Of a DNA stretch of 64,000 nucleotides, positions 41,001 to 50,433 are shown piece by piece. Origin of the DNA: Saprospiraceae bacterium (GTDB lineage Bacteria > Bacteroidota > Bacteroidia > Chitinophagales > Saprospiraceae); contig JAEUUU010000159.1 in the NCBI GenBank assembly GCA_016787345.1, positions 1 to 64,000 of the forward strand. The letters are read 5' to 3'. The position numbers and the translations under genes are program-made. Under the pieces are notes generated by a model that saw nothing but the letters and a program-made list of their open reading frames with translations, did not search any database and had not been told where the DNA came from. Positions within the stretch are counted from its first letter, which is position 1, and each line of letters opens with the position of its first letter.

Positions 41001-42485
41001 ATGCGAATCCTGTCTGCACTTTGTTTGACCGCTTACATCAGCGCAATGTTTATTGGCCCGCTTTCCGCTCAAAAAGTGGAACGCAGGCTGTTTTATACCC
41101 TGCCGCCCAAGGGGGAGCAGCCTTCTTTTCTCGAATTCGGTCAAATGGTCGCTTTCGACGCTTACCCGGTCAATTGTTTTTACCTCGAAGAGCCCGGCGG
41201 ATACCGGGTTTTTCTGAACGGACGGGAAAAGGGGCTTTATCCCAAACACAAAAATTACATCTACCCGGCGGTCGATGCAGCGGGTAACTGGATGATGTAT
41301 GTCAAAAAAGACGGGAAGGACTGGGTGGAATTCAACGACAAACTGTACGGCCCGTTTGAGCGCCTGAATGCGGCCGATCTGCGGAACGGCCATGTGGTGA
41401 TCAAGTATAAAGATACTCAATCCGGCATTAATTTCGTGGACATCGACAGCGTGAACGTGTGGCGATCCTCGCCGGAGCAACCCGGGACAGTCTTCGTTCG
41501 GGTCGATGAAGCCGGCAATATCATTCGGGAGATTGGAGATGAGTTTATTTTGGGTTCTTCAACGATCTATTTCAATGATTCGTTGATGTGTAACGGCTGT
41601 GGAATCGGTTACAATCGCGCGGCAGGAAAGCATTCTTTTGTATTGTACCAACATCGAAAAGACAAGGCACACTGGTATTTCTTGCACGACGGTCGCAAGA
41701 ACGATCGGATCGATGGCTACTGGGTCCCGCAGATCGATGCCTACGACAATTTTATCCTGCCGCATGAGAAAGATGGAAAGGAGTACGTGATGGTCAACGA
41801 GCAGCGATTCGGCCCGATCAAGAGTATGCGTACCGTGCACTCCTCGACCGGTCCGTACGGCGTGGTCATGGAATACCATGCGATGGACGACAGCGGCCGC
41901 AAACGGCACCTGTACCTGAACGGCAAGGTTTCGGGTCCGTACGACTCGCTGGAAGTATTTCCCGGCGCCGACACGTACTACTACGAGGCTGCCGGAAAAC
42001 GTTTTTTGGCGAAAGACGAACAAGTGTTGGTTGAATTGCCCCAGGGCGTGACGGTCTATTCCGTACAGGGCGCCGGCAATCATACCGTGATAGTGTTGAG
42101 TGATGGCAGTGTGTACCACGATGGTGTTTTTCACCGCAAATACGCCGAGGTGGAAAACGCGGGTGTATTTGAATCGGGGCGGTATTACATCGTTTTTCGC
42201 GATGAACGAGACCGGGTGGTCGTCGAACTGGACGGCCGGCAAATCGTTTGCGGCGCCATGCCGCCCCACAGCTTTGCGCGCTATGGCGGCGGTATCGTGT
42301 TCAGCGCCGATCAAGGCCATTTTTTAAAATACGCGGCAGGTACACCGTTTTGCTACATCGACGGCAAGCGCTTCGAGTGCCCTGGCGACAGGGTTCGATT
42401 TTACTACCTGCGCGCCGAAAATACTTTTGCCTGGCTGTCTGTCGAAGGCAACCAATACTACTGGAACGCCGTAAAACTCGATTAA
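41001..42485 (+). CDS. Secreted protein of unknown function in the exopolysaccharide operon
   Basis: A protein of 494 residues with a signal peptide (MRILSALCLTAYISAMFIG...SAQ). The body is all-beta in pattern, with recurring modules in which an aromatic strand is followed by a GPF, GPI or GPY turn (NDKLYGPFERL, EQRFGPIKSM, NGKVSGPYDSLEV). This suggests a beta-propeller of several blades. I recognise no catalytic motif. It lies 15 bases after the SGNH gene and 22 bases before the MBOAT gene, so a role in polymer binding, modification or export is likely. Confidence 0.7.
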   Translation: MRILSALCLTAYISAMFIGPLSAQKVERRLFYTLPPKGEQPSFLEFGQMVAFDAYPVNCFYLEEPGGYRVFLNGREKGLYPKHKNYIYPAVDAAGNWMMYVKKDGKDWVEFNDKLYGPFERLNAADLRNGHVVIKYKDTQSGINFVDIDSVNVWRSSPEQPGTVFVRVDEAGNIIREIGDEFILGSSTIYFNDSLMCNGCGIGYNRAAGKHSFVLYQHRKDKAHWYFLHDGRKNDRIDGYWVPQIDAYDNFILPHEKDGKEYVMVNEQRFGPIKSMRTVHSSTGPYGVVMEYHAMDDSGRKRHLYLNGKVSGPYDSLEVFPGADTYYYEAAGKRFLAKDEQVLVELPQGVTVYSVQGAGNHTVIVLSDGSVYHDGVFHRKYAEVENAGVFESGRYYIVFRDERDRVVVELDGRQIVCGAMPPHSFARYGGGIVFSADQGHFLKYAAGTPFCYIDGKRFECPGDRVRFYYLRAENTFAWLSVEGNQYYWNAVKLD

Positions 42486-42507
42486 TCCACGCATCCCGAC
42501 CCAACCG

Positions 42508-43959
42508 ATGGTATTCAACTCGATCACCTTTCTCGTTTTTTCGCTGGTCTTTTTCCCGCTCTATTTCGCGTTGAAGGGCCGGCCGCGGCTGTGGTGGATT
42601 CTGGGTATGAGTTACCTGTTTTACGGGTGGTGGGACTGGCGTTTTTTGAGTCTGATCGCGCTGTCGACGGTGATGGATTTTTATTTCGGGGCGGTGATCG
42701 GGCGCACCGACGATGCGCGGCAGCGGCGGCAGTTTCTGGCGTTCAGTATGGTGATGAATCTGGGTTTTCTGGGCGTTTTCAAATACCTCAACTTTTTTAT
42801 CGACTCTTTTGCCGCGCTGCTGCACGGGTTCGGGCTGAGCGTGTCGATGAGTTCGCTGGAAATCATCCTGCCCGTGGGTATTTCGTTCTACACGTTCCAA
42901 AGCATGTCGTACACCATCGACGTATACCGCCGGGAGATACCCGTGGAGCGGAATTTGTTAAAATTCGCCGCATTTATTGCCCTTTTTCCCCAACTGGTGG
43001 CCGGCCCGATCATCCGCGCACGCGACCTCCTGTATCAGATGGAGGAAGACAAACGTTTCGACTGGACGCGCCTGTACTCCGGTCTGGGGCGTATCCTCTG
43101 GGGTTTTTTCAAAAAAGTAGCCGTTGCCGACTCGCTGGCGCCCTTTGTCGATCAGGTATTCAACGCCCCGGAGACCTTCGGTTCGGCGCATTTGCTGATC
43201 GGGGTGGTGTTTTATTCTTTTCAGATCTACTGCGACTTTTCAGGCTATTCCGACATTGCCATCGGGCTGGCGCGCATCATGGGTTATCATTTTCCTGAAA
43301 ATTTCAACACACCCTATTTCTCACGCAGTTTTTCGGAATTCTGGTCGCGCTGGCACATCTCCCTGTCGTCGTGGCTGCGCGACTACCTCTACATCCCGCT
43401 GGGCGGCAACCGGCACGGCAAATGGAATACCTACCGCAACAACATGCTCACCATGCTGCTCGGCGGCCTTTGGCACGGCGCCAATCTGGCGTTTGTATTC
43501 TGGGGTTTTCTGCACGGCTTATACCTGATCGTGCAGCGGGCCGTATCGCCCCTGTGGCGCGGCGTGGTGCACACCTTCCGGCTGCCGCGCTGGTTCGATG
43601 CGATGGTCAGTATGGTCGTAGTGTACGCATTCACCCTGCTGGCCTGGGTGTATTTCCGCAGCGGCAGTATCGGACTGGCCGGGGGCGATAGTTTCGGAAC
43701 GGCCAATCAGGTGCTTCGGGGTATTTTCAGCGGCGAAGGCTTGTCGTGGGGCGCCGTGATCAACAAGTTTCAGGCGCTGAAAGGGCTATTGTTGATCGCT
43801 ATTCTGCTCACGGTGGAAGCGAGCAATTTCCGCTGGCGGTGGAATGCGGCGCAGGTCGGGCAACCGGTGTTTCGATTGGCGGCTTTTGCCGTGTTGCTCT
43901 GGATGATCGCTTTTTTCGGCACTTTCGGCGGCAGCGCCTTTATTTATTTTCAATTTTAA
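42508..43959 (+). CDS. MBOAT-family O-acyltransferase (AlgI-like)
   Basis: A protein of 483 residues with ten or more spans. The N-terminus MVFNSITFLVFSLVFFPLYF and the body segments LPVGISFYTFQSMSYTIDVY, LVAGPIIRARDLLYQME, YFSRSFSEFWSRWHISLSSW and LLGGLWHGANLAFVFWGF (catalytic His) match AlgI. AlgI-like proteins pass acetyl groups across the membrane for polysaccharide O-acetylation and usually need a periplasmic SGNH-like partner, here the next gene, 6 bases away. Confidence 0.95.
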   Translation: MVFNSITFLVFSLVFFPLYFALKGRPRLWWILGMSYLFYGWWDWRFLSLIALSTVMDFYFGAVIGRTDDARQRRQFLAFSMVMNLGFLGVFKYLNFFIDSFAALLHGFGLSVSMSSLEIILPVGISFYTFQSMSYTIDVYRREIPVERNLLKFAAFIALFPQLVAGPIIRARDLLYQMEEDKRFDWTRLYSGLGRILWGFFKKVAVADSLAPFVDQVFNAPETFGSAHLLIGVVFYSFQIYCDFSGYSDIAIGLARIMGYHFPENFNTPYFSRSFSEFWSRWHISLSSWLRDYLYIPLGGNRHGKWNTYRNNMLTMLLGGLWHGANLAFVFWGFLHGLYLIVQRAVSPLWRGVVHTFRLPRWFDAMVSMVVVYAFTLLAWVYFRSGSIGLAGGDSFGTANQVLRGIFSGEGLSWGAVINKFQALKGLLLIAILLTVEASNFRWRWNAAQVGQPVFRLAAFAVLLWMIAFFGTFGGSAFIYFQF

Positions 43960-43965
43960 AGTCTT

Positions 43966-44847
43966 ATGAAACACGCGCTCTGGTTCCTCGCTTTTGTGCT
44001 GCTGGTGCTGGCCGGCGACCGCCTCGGCGGCCGGGTGATGCAACGCCAAACCGACGCCAGCCAGTTTCGTTATTCCCGCTTGTACAATGGCAGGGGGGAG
44101 GCGGATATCGTGTTGTTGGGCAATTCGCGCGGACTGACGTTTTACCAGCCTGCCATTGAGGAAATGACCGGCCTGCGCAGCATCAACCTGAGTTACAACG
44201 GATTGCCCATGGACCTGGCCGGGGCGCTGCTGCAAGACTATCTCGACCGCTACCCCGCGCCGCAGAAACTTTTGATCGACATTACCCTCTGCGACCGCGA
44301 CAACCGCCAGTTGATTGCCGGTTTTTTGCCCTACGCCCCTCAGTCGCAGCGCCTCGACCTGCTCATTCATCACGCCGATACGACTGCCTGGTACGGCGCC
44401 CGGGTGTCGGCCCTGTTCCGCTTCAACAATGAGGTATTCCAGCGCGCCCTTTACTACCGGCAGCGCAGCGATGCCGACTGGCTGCTCGACCGGGTTATTG
44501 CGCCCGAACTGGCTGCCGCCGCAGCGCAAAACCGGTTTGAAATAGAAGTGGAGGAAAAACGCATCCGGGCACTCGCCGAAACCGTGGCTGCCGCCCGTGC
44601 CAAAGGCGTGCAGGTGGAACTGGTTATCGGGCCCTATTTCCCCGGCTTTCAGATCATCGGCCTCGATGCCTTGAAAAACGCCGCCGGGCAGGCTACCGGG
44701 TTGCCGGTACACGATTACCGGGCGGCGCTCAACGATCCCGCCCTGTTTGGCGATTTTATGCACCCGAATAAAAACGGGGCGATTGCTTACCTCGAATTGT
44801 TGCAAAAAGACCGGGTGTTGCCGCCTCGTCAGTCGGAAGCCAACTGA
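43966..44847 (+). CDS. SGNH-like partner of the MBOAT acyltransferase
   Basis: A protein of 293 residues. An N-terminal anchor (ALWFLAFVLLVLAGDRLGG) is followed by an SGNH-like domain with IVLLGNSRGLTFYQPAI at the Ser block and FGDFMHPNKNGAIAYLELL at the C-terminal Asp/His block. It fills the place of AlgX/AlgJ- or DltD-type partners that finish O-acetylation outside the membrane. The last 19 bases overlap the end of the convergent hypoxanthine phosphoribosyltransferase gene. Confidence 0.75.
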   Translation: MKHALWFLAFVLLVLAGDRLGGRVMQRQTDASQFRYSRLYNGRGEADIVLLGNSRGLTFYQPAIEEMTGLRSINLSYNGLPMDLAGALLQDYLDRYPAPQKLLIDITLCDRDNRQLIAGFLPYAPQSQRLDLLIHHADTTAWYGARVSALFRFNNEVFQRALYYRQRSDADWLLDRVIAPELAAAAAQNRFEIEVEEKRIRALAETVAAARAKGVQVELVIGPYFPGFQIIGLDALKNAAGQATGLPVHDYRAALNDPALFGDFMHPNKNGAIAYLELLQKDRVLPPRQSEAN

Positions 44848-45371
44848 TAAATAGCCGACAGATTGCGCCCCAGGCCCTCGTAGTCGAGCCCGTATCCCAC
44901 GACGAATTTGTTTTCAATGCTGAACCCCAGATGGTCGATCGGCACCTGGTATTCGGCGGCATCGGGTTTGTGCAGGAGGGCGACCACGCTGACCGAAGCG
45001 GGGTGTTCCAGCCGGAGTTGTTCCATGAAATAATGCAGGGTACGCCCCGTGTCCACAATGTCTTCCACGATGACGATCGGCCGGCCGGCCAGTTCCATTT
45101 CCAGTCCGATGACCGATTGCACCTGTCCGGTCGACTGCGTGCCGCTGTACGAGCGGAGTTTGACGAAAGCGATCTCGCAATCGCCGCTGAAATGCCGGAT
45201 GAGATCGGAAGCAAACATAAATGCGCCGCTCAGGATGCTGATGAACAAGGGCGTCTGGCCGGCGTATTGGGCCGACAAAACGGCGCCCAGTTCGCGTACA
45301 CGGGTTTGAATGGCGTCTTCGGAGAGGTAGGGGACAAATTCGAGGTCGTGGAGCCTTATTCGTGTGTTCAT
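44829..45371 (-). CDS. hpt: Hypoxanthine phosphoribosyltransferase
   Basis: Purine-salvage enzyme of 180 residues. The PRPP-binding motif VIVEDIVDTGRTLHYF is intact. ISILSGAFMFASDLIR and KLRSYSGTQSTG give the substrate and flexible loops. FSIENKFVVGYGLDYEGLGR near the C-terminus is characteristic of Hpt. The start MNTRIRL is preferred because a CATCTTTG promoter-like box ends 4 bases before it, leaving essentially no leader. It overlaps the convergent SGNH-like gene by 19 bases. Confidence 0.95.
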   Translation of the reverse strand: MNTRIRLHDLEFVPYLSEDAIQTRVRELGAVLSAQYAGQTPLFISILSGAFMFASDLIRHFSGDCEIAFVKLRSYSGTQSTGQVQSVIGLEMELAGRPIVIVEDIVDTGRTLHYFMEQLRLEHPASVSVVALLHKPDAAEYQVPIDHLGFSIENKFVVGYGLDYEGLGRNLSAIYQLASD

Positions 45372-45426
45372 GCGACAAAGATGATGCGGTTTTGAGGAAG
45401 TGTGAAGGAGCATGGCGTTTTTTGAA

Positions 45427-45466
45427 ACAGGTGTCTAACAAAACACCTGTCTAACAAAACACCTGT
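45427..45466. repeat. 16-bp tandem repeat with hairpin potential
   Basis: CTAACAAAACACCTGT occurs twice in tandem (45435-45450 and 45451-45466). ACAGGTGT at 45427-45434 can pair with either ACACCTGT, so two alternative hairpins are possible. It lies between the divergent hpt and rnhB genes. Confidence 0.7.
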
Positions 45467-45526
45467 CTTCTCCCCGCATCGAAATTGCCCAAATCACCGC
45501 ATCTTCGGCGCACAATTTCAACATCC

Positions 45527-46129
45527 ATGTTGCTTTCCTGTCTACAACCCGGGCGAATGGAAGCCGGCTGCGACGAAGCCGGGCGGGGCTGTCTGGCCGG
45601 ACCGGTGTATGCCGCCGCGGTGATTTTGCCCGAGGGGTTTTCACATCCCTGGCTCAACGACTCGAAACAACTCACGGAAAAACAACGGGATACGCTCCGT
45701 GAAGTGATTGAACGGGAGGCGCTGGCCTGGGCGGTAGCGCAGCTGGATGCCGGCGAGATCGACCGGATTAATATCCTGAAAGCCTCGATCGCTGCCATGC
45801 ACAGGGCGCTGGATGCCTTGCCTTTGCGGCCGGAATTTATCCTCGTCGACGGCAACCGGTTTTACCCTTATGGCCAGACGCCGCACAGCTGTGTGGTGAA
45901 GGGCGACGGCAAATACGCTTCGATCGCCGCGGCTTCAATTTTGGCCAAGACCCACCGCGACGCCTACATGCTGGCGCTGGATGCCGAATGCCCCGGCTAC
46001 GACTGGCGCACCAACAAGGGTTACCCCACGCTGGCGCATCGCGAAGCAATACGGCAGTTGGGTGTCACGCCGTATCACCGGCGTTCGTTTCAGTTGCTCC
46101 CGGCCGGGGAGCAGTTGGCCTTGTTTTGA
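45527..46129 (+). CDS. rnhB: Ribonuclease HII
   Basis: A protein of 200 residues that cleaves RNA in RNA-DNA hybrids and removes single ribonucleotides from [19 protein letters not shown] carries the catalytic Asp16-Glu17, [15 protein letters not shown] is the family's substrate motif, and [20 protein letters not shown], then [12 protein letters not shown] complete it. The ATG shown gives the usual N-terminus; an upstream TTG would add 14 atypical residues. It is convergent with panD, with 3 bases between. Confidence 0.95.
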   Translation: MLLSCLQPGRMEAGCDEAGRGCLAGPVYAAAVILPEGFSHPWLNDSKQLTEKQRDTLREVIEREALAWAVAQLDAGEIDRINILKASIAAMHRALDALPLRPEFILVDGNRFYPYGQTPHSCVVKGDGKYASIAAASILAKTHRDAYMLALDAECPGYDWRTNKGYPTLAHREAIRQLGVTPYHRRSFQLLPAGEQLALF

Positions 46130-46132
46130 GGA

Positions 46133-46495
46133 TCAGGCGCCGGGCGTGCGCACGAGGCGGTTGTTTTCGTCGGGGAAAACCGCGATGGGTTTGTGTGCGC
46201 GGGCTTCGTCGGGCGTCATCAGGGCGTAGGAGATAATAATCACGATATCGCCCACCTGCACCATCCGGGCTGCCGCGCCGTTGAGGCAAATGACCCCGCT
46301 GCCCCGCTCTCCGCGAATGGCATAGGTTTCGAGCCGGGCGCCGTTGTTGTTGTTGACGATCTGTACTTTTTCCCCTTCCAGAATATTGGCGGCTTCCAGC
46401 AGTTCCTCGTCGATGGTGATGCTTCCGATATAATTGAGATCGGCCTGCGTGACGCGGACGCGGTGTATTTTGCTTTTAAAAACTTCGATCAGCAT
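46133..46495 (-). CDS. panD: Aspartate 1-decarboxylase PanD
   Basis: Pyruvoyl enzyme of 120 residues that makes beta-alanine for pantothenate and CoA. Self-cleavage is expected at Gly24-Ser25 ([12 protein letters not shown]), giving the pyruvoyl group. [20 protein letters not shown] and [15 protein letters not shown] are further signatures. It stands alone; no other pan gene is nearby. Confidence 0.95.
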   Translation of the reverse strand: MLIEVFKSKIHRVRVTQADLNYIGSITIDEELLEAANILEGEKVQIVNNNNGARLETYAIRGERGSGVICLNGAAARMVQVGDIVIIISYALMTPDEARAHKPIAVFPDENNRLVRTPGA

Positions 46496-46666
46496 GATAG
46501 TGATAAGAGACCCTGGGCAAATATATACGAATAAAACAGCCGAAAGTCATAGCGGGTTGCAAAAGTAGGCTGCTTGCAGGAGCCGGCCAAAGGAAAGTTG
46601 CAATCGGCAATTTTGGACGGTCTGCTTCGTTAATTGGCCATTCCTTTTTCACCAATTACAACCGTC

Positions 46667-47656
46667 ATGAAAAAACTGTTTTCCATTGCTCTTCTACTCT
46701 GTCTTCACGTCGCCCTGATCGCCCAGGTGATGGGCAACTATGGCGTTCAGCAAAATACGTATCAAAATGTGAAGGTAGACGCCCGTTTTCGCGCCGTACC
46801 CCGTTCTGCGACCTTTATTGGCGACAATGTGCTGGAAATCAATATCAATGCACTGTCCAACCAAAAAGCCAGCTCCTACACCGCCATTTTTAATATCGTG
46901 CAGACCGGCAAAACGGCCGACGAAACCAACTCCCTGCTCAATGCCCGACTCGACCCGTTCCTGGCCGAATTGAAAACCCTGGGCATCCCGGCGAAGGACG
47001 TTTATGTGGATATGGTCAATTTTTTGCCCAAGTATGAGTACGACGTGAGCAAAAAACTTTTTTCCAAAAAAACCTTTACGGAAATCCCCAAAGGATTTGA
47101 AATGCAGAAAAACGTGCACATCCGCTACACCAACCCTGGTTTGCTCGACCGTATCGTGACGGCCGCCGCCCGGCAGGAAATTTATGACATCGTCAAGGTC
47201 GACTACTTTATCGACGACCCGCAGCAGGTGTACGCCGATCTGCGCGAAACGACATTTCTGTACCTCAAACAAATTGAAAATCAGTACAAAACCATCGGCG
47301 TTCGCCTCGATTCTGCCTACACCCTTACCGCCGAAAATGCCTGGGTGGCCTATCCGATCAACCGCTACGAGAGTTATCAGGCGTTCAGTGCTCAAAAACT
47401 CGACGCCGACGACAAAATGAGTTCCATCATCAATTCTGCCGACAAACCCGTGTCGCGCTTTTACAATGCCGTGCCGGCCAACGACTACGACATTGTCATC
47501 AACCCGGAAATCCTCGAACCGGCCGTGCAGTTTTCCTACAACCTGGTCGTACGCTTCACCCTGCCCGAACGCCGCCCGGTGGAAAGGACTACCGTTAAAA
47601 AGGAATTTATCATGGTCACGCCGACCGGGGAGGTGAAAACGCTGAAAGTGGAGTAG
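46667..47656 (+). CDS. SIMPL-domain (DUF541) periplasmic protein
   Basis: A protein of 329 residues with a signal peptide (MKKLFSIALLLCLHVALIAQ). The SIMPL/DUF541 layout is recognised from LEININALSNQKASSYTAIF, the FLAELKTLGIPAKDVYVDMV segment and the C-terminal domain containing VQFSYNLVVRFTLPE. The family has broad, poorly defined roles; one well-known member is the BP26 outer-envelope protein. The ATG was chosen for the signal peptide. It is followed directly by the repeat elements at 47656-48103. Confidence 0.7.
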   Translation: MKKLFSIALLLCLHVALIAQVMGNYGVQQNTYQNVKVDARFRAVPRSATFIGDNVLEININALSNQKASSYTAIFNIVQTGKTADETNSLLNARLDPFLAELKTLGIPAKDVYVDMVNFLPKYEYDVSKKLFSKKTFTEIPKGFEMQKNVHIRYTNPGLLDRIVTAAARQEIYDIVKVDYFIDDPQQVYADLRETTFLYLKQIENQYKTIGVRLDSAYTLTAENAWVAYPINRYESYQAFSAQKLDADDKMSSIINSADKPVSRFYNAVPANDYDIVINPEILEPAVQFSYNLVVRFTLPERRPVERTTVKKEFIMVTPTGEVKTLKVE

Positions 47657-47852
47657 GTTTTGGGTTTTAGGAGTTGGGTTTTGGGTTTTAGGAGTTGGGT
47701 GTTGGGTTTTGGCAAAAGGGTCATTGCTGCTCTCGGGTAATGTTTCATACTCAGGGATTGTTCCTGCCCAATAAGTTGCTAGAGAGCAGCAATGACCCTT
47801 TTACCAAAACCCAAAACCTAACTCCCAAAACCCAAAACCCAACACCCAAAAC
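47656..47852. repeat. Long hairpin element with GTTTTGGG arms, copy A
   Basis: The left arm (47656-47712) is a G/T-rich series of TTTTGGG and TTAGGAG variants; the right arm (47813-47852) is its reverse complement. The core has perfect 21-bp terminal inverted repeats (47714-47734 and 47782-47802; inner part CATTGCTGCTCTC) around about 47 bases. It lies immediately after the SIMPL gene. Confidence 0.85.
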
Positions 47853-47883
47853 TTTTCTACCTCGCAGAATTGGCGTAATTTTG
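47853..47883 (+). promoter_or_regulatory. Likely promoter of asnS between the two repeat copies
   Basis: TTTT (47853-47856) and, after 19 bases, TAATTTTG (47876-47883) match the Bacteroidota -33/-7 spacing. It lies between the two hairpin elements, so copy B would fall within a 5' leader of about 230 bases for asnS. Confidence 0.4.
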
Positions 47884-47902
47884 CGCCCTCATTTTTTTAA
47901 AA

Positions 47903-48103
47903 GTGAGGAGGCGAGGAGTTGGGTTTTGGGAGTTGGGTTTTGGGTTTTGGTAAAAGGGTCATTGCTGCTCTCGGGTACTACTTCCTATTCAGGGATTGTT
48001 CCTGTCCAATAAGTTGCTAGAGAGCAGCAATGGCCCTTTTGCCAACACCCAACACCCAAAACCTAAAACCCAAAACCCAAATCCTCGCCTCCTCACCCCT
48101 CGC
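47903..48103. repeat. Long hairpin element, copy B
   Basis: Same design as copy A: arms 47903-47950 and 48041-48103, whose outer part changes to GAGGAGGCGAGG like the iscS-iscU element. The core repeats 47952-47972 and 48020-48040 match copy A except for one base, and the centre is mostly the same sequence. It ends 14 bases before the asnS start. Confidence 0.85.
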
Positions 48104-48117
48104 ATCCAAAAATACAC

Positions 48118-49566
48118 ATGTCGCGCACGAAAATCGCCGAATTGCTCCGCACCGAACCTACGGGAACCGAGGTGCTCGTTAAAGGCTGGGTAAAAGCCTT
48201 CCGCAACAACCAGTTCATCGCCCTCAACGACGGCTCCTGCGCCGCCAATATCCAGGTGGTCGTCGACCATGAAAATACCGATCCCGCCCTGCTCGACCGT
48301 ATCAAGTTCGGCGCGGCCATCGGCGCGCGCGGCGCGCTCATCGAATCGCAGGGCAAGGGGCAAAAAGTGGAAATAAAAGCCTCGGAGATCATCATCTACG
48401 GCGACTGCAACCCGGAAGAATACCCGCTCCAGCCCAAAAAACAGACGCTGGAATACCTGCGCGAAATCGCCCACCTGCGTTTCCGTACCAATACTTTCGG
48501 AGCGGTGTTTCGCGTGCGACACGCGCTGGCTTACGCCATTCACAAGTTCTTCAACGACAGAGGATTTTACTATCTCCATACGCCCGTTATCACGGCCAGC
48601 GACGCCGAGGGCGCCGGAGAAATGTTCCGCGTGACCACGCTCGACCTCGACAAACTGCCCCGCACCGAAGGCGGAGAAATCGATTTCGACCAGGACTTTT
48701 TCCGCCGCCCCACCAACCTCACCGTATCCGGCCAGCTGGAAGCCGAACTGGGCGCCATGGCCCTCGGCGAGGTATACACTTTCGGCCCGACCTTCCGCGC
48801 CGAAAACTCCAATACGACCCGCCACCTGGCCGAGTTCTGGATGATCGAGCCGGAAGTCGCGTTCAACGACCTCGTCGACAACATGGATCTCGCCGAAGAC
48901 ATGCTCCGCTACGTCATCGGCTATGCCCTCGAACACTGCGCCGACGACCTGAAAATCCTGGAAGAGCGCCTCGTCGAAGAAGAAAAAAGCAAACCGCAGG
49001 ACCAACGCTCCGAAATGGCGCTGACCGACAAACTGCGTTTCGTGATCGACAACCGCTTCGAACGCCTCACGTACACCGAGGCCATCGATATTCTGAAAAA
49101 CTCCAACCCCAACAAAAAGGGCAAATTCCAGTTCCCCGTAGAAGGCTGGGGCACTGATCTGCAAAGCGAACACGAGCGCTACCTTGTGGAAAAACACTTC
49201 AAAAAACCGGTTATCCTGACCAACTACCCGGCGGCCATCAAAGCCTTCTATATGCGGCAGGATGAACCGAAGGAAGGCGTGCCCGGACCCACCGTTTCGG
49301 CTATGGACATCCTCTTCCCGGGCATCGGTGAAATCGTGGGCGGCTCGCAGCGCGAGGAGCGCCTCGAACGCCTCGTACAGCGCATGCGCGACATGCACAT
49401 CCCCGAAGCCGAACTCTACTGGTACCTCGATACCCGCCGTTTCGGCAGCTGTCCCCACGCCGGCTTTGGCCTCGGCTTCGAACGACTCGTGCTGTTCGTC
49501 ACCGGTATGACCAATATCCGCGACGTGATCGCCTTCCCGCGTTACCCGGGCAACGCCGAGTTTTGA
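48118..49566 (+). CDS. asnS: Asparaginyl-tRNA synthetase
   Basis: Class II aminoacyl-tRNA synthetase of 482 residues charging tRNA-Asn. An N-terminal OB-fold anticodon-binding domain ([20 protein letters not shown]) is followed by the catalytic core: motif 1 near [17 protein letters not shown], motif 2 at [20 protein letters not shown] and motif 3 at [24 protein letters not shown] and [17 protein letters not shown] are AsnRS/AspRS features. It is preceded by a likely structured leader containing repeat copy B. Confidence 0.97.
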   Translation: MSRTKIAELLRTEPTGTEVLVKGWVKAFRNNQFIALNDGSCAANIQVVVDHENTDPALLDRIKFGAAIGARGALIESQGKGQKVEIKASEIIIYGDCNPEEYPLQPKKQTLEYLREIAHLRFRTNTFGAVFRVRHALAYAIHKFFNDRGFYYLHTPVITASDAEGAGEMFRVTTLDLDKLPRTEGGEIDFDQDFFRRPTNLTVSGQLEAELGAMALGEVYTFGPTFRAENSNTTRHLAEFWMIEPEVAFNDLVDNMDLAEDMLRYVIGYALEHCADDLKILEERLVEEEKSKPQDQRSEMALTDKLRFVIDNRFERLTYTEAIDILKNSNPNKKGKFQFPVEGWGTDLQSEHERYLVEKHFKKPVILTNYPAAIKAFYMRQDEPKEGVPGPTVSAMDILFPGIGEIVGGSQREERLERLVQRMRDMHIPEAELYWYLDTRRFGSCPHAGFGLGFERLVLFVTGMTNIRDVIAFPRYPGNAEF

Positions 49567-49922
49567 TGTTCAAATCGGGCAGTTCCTACGAAGATGACGT
49601 TTGGATGACACGAAGGGTGAAATTTTTTTTGCCGAAAAAGTGACTAAAACAACCCGAAATGCGTCAAAAAGGGTCCTTTTAAGGAAGTGAACAAAACTTT
49701 TTTGGCCTACCCCCTTGCGCACAGGGTTAAGAAAATCTTAAATTGCGTTGTTTTTCCAACGTTTTAATCCAACCATGAACATTCGCCCGCGACTAAATTT
49801 ATCCTGACCTGTCGCCGGTTATTGTGCCATACAACTGATGCTCCACACCAGGTTTTAATCCTTCGATTGCTCCCGAAATTCCCAGATTACAGAAGGTACG
49901 AACTTGAACAATTTGCAGTCAG
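49567..49922 (+). other. Intergenic region with no recognised feature
   Basis: These 356 bases between asnS and the RsbW-like gene hold no convincing frame. A small hairpin (TTAAG/CTTAA, 49727-49741) and T-rich runs are present. I see no exact TANNTTTG element. Confidence 0.5.
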
Positions 49923-50351
49923 ATGTCTAATTACACTTTGCGAATGAGTGATTTACACACCAACCTGACATTACCATCCGACCCTAAAAACGTTGAAAGA
50001 GTTGAGCCGTTTGTCGACGAGGTAGTTACCCGGTACGGGCTTTCGCCCGATCTCCATGGCAGCATCCTCGTCAGCCTGACAGAAGCCGTCACCAACGCCA
50101 TTTTGCATGGCAACAGCTGCGACCGGAGCAAAGTCGTCAATATTTCGCTCCGCCGCCAGAAAGACGCGCTCTCGATCTCCGTCTCTGACGAAGGCCCCGG
50201 TTTCAACCCCTGCGAAGTGCCAGACCCTACCACACCGGAATGTCTGGACAAATGCGGCGGACGCGGTCTTTACCTGATGCGACAGCTCAGCGATGATTGC
50301 CGCTTCACCCGCGGCGGAAGTACGGTCGAAATGCGGTTCAAATTAGGTTGA
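49923..50351 (+). CDS. RsbW/SpoIIAB-like serine kinase-type ATPase
   Basis: A protein of 142 residues consisting of a GHKL ATP-binding domain: SLTEAVTNAILHGN (N box), ISVSDEGPGFNP (G1) and GGRGLYLMRQL (G2). Such stand-alone domains act as anti-sigma or anti-anti-sigma switch kinases, or with PP2C-type phosphatases. No partner is adjacent, so its target is unknown. A second ATG (MSDLHTN) lies seven codons in. A strong palindrome ends the unit. Confidence 0.88.
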   Translation: MSNYTLRMSDLHTNLTLPSDPKNVERVEPFVDEVVTRYGLSPDLHGSILVSLTEAVTNAILHGNSCDRSKVVNISLRRQKDALSISVSDEGPGFNPCEVPDPTTPECLDKCGGRGLYLMRQLSDDCRFTRGGSTVEMRFKLG

Positions 50352-50388
50352 TTAACATGTTTTTTTCTTTCCCGGCGCAGCCGGCAGC

Positions 50389-50428
50389 AACGACGGGGCG
50401 GTTTTAAAACCGCCCCGTCGTTATTTTT
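50389..50428 (+). terminator. Perfect palindromic terminator
   Basis: Positions 50389-50405 and 50406-50422 are exact reverse complements (17 bp each, AACGACGGGGCGG stem with TTTTAAAA centre), followed by a T run. It ends the RsbW-like transcript. The T run also forms part of the next gene's promoter box. Confidence 0.85.
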
Positions 50429-50429
50429 G
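50422..50429 (+). promoter_or_regulatory. -7 element giving a near-leaderless ybeY transcript
   Basis: TATTTTTG matches TANNTTTG and ends only 4 bases before the ybeY ATG. Transcription would start at or next to the start codon. The same layout recurs at 50910-50917. Confidence 0.5.
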
Positions 50430-50433
50430 CCCC

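Noticed and set aside
47656..48103. Possible CRISPR-like or satellite array
   Set aside because: The short GTTTTGGG-type units have no unique spacers of constant size, and the arms are inverted rather than direct repeats.
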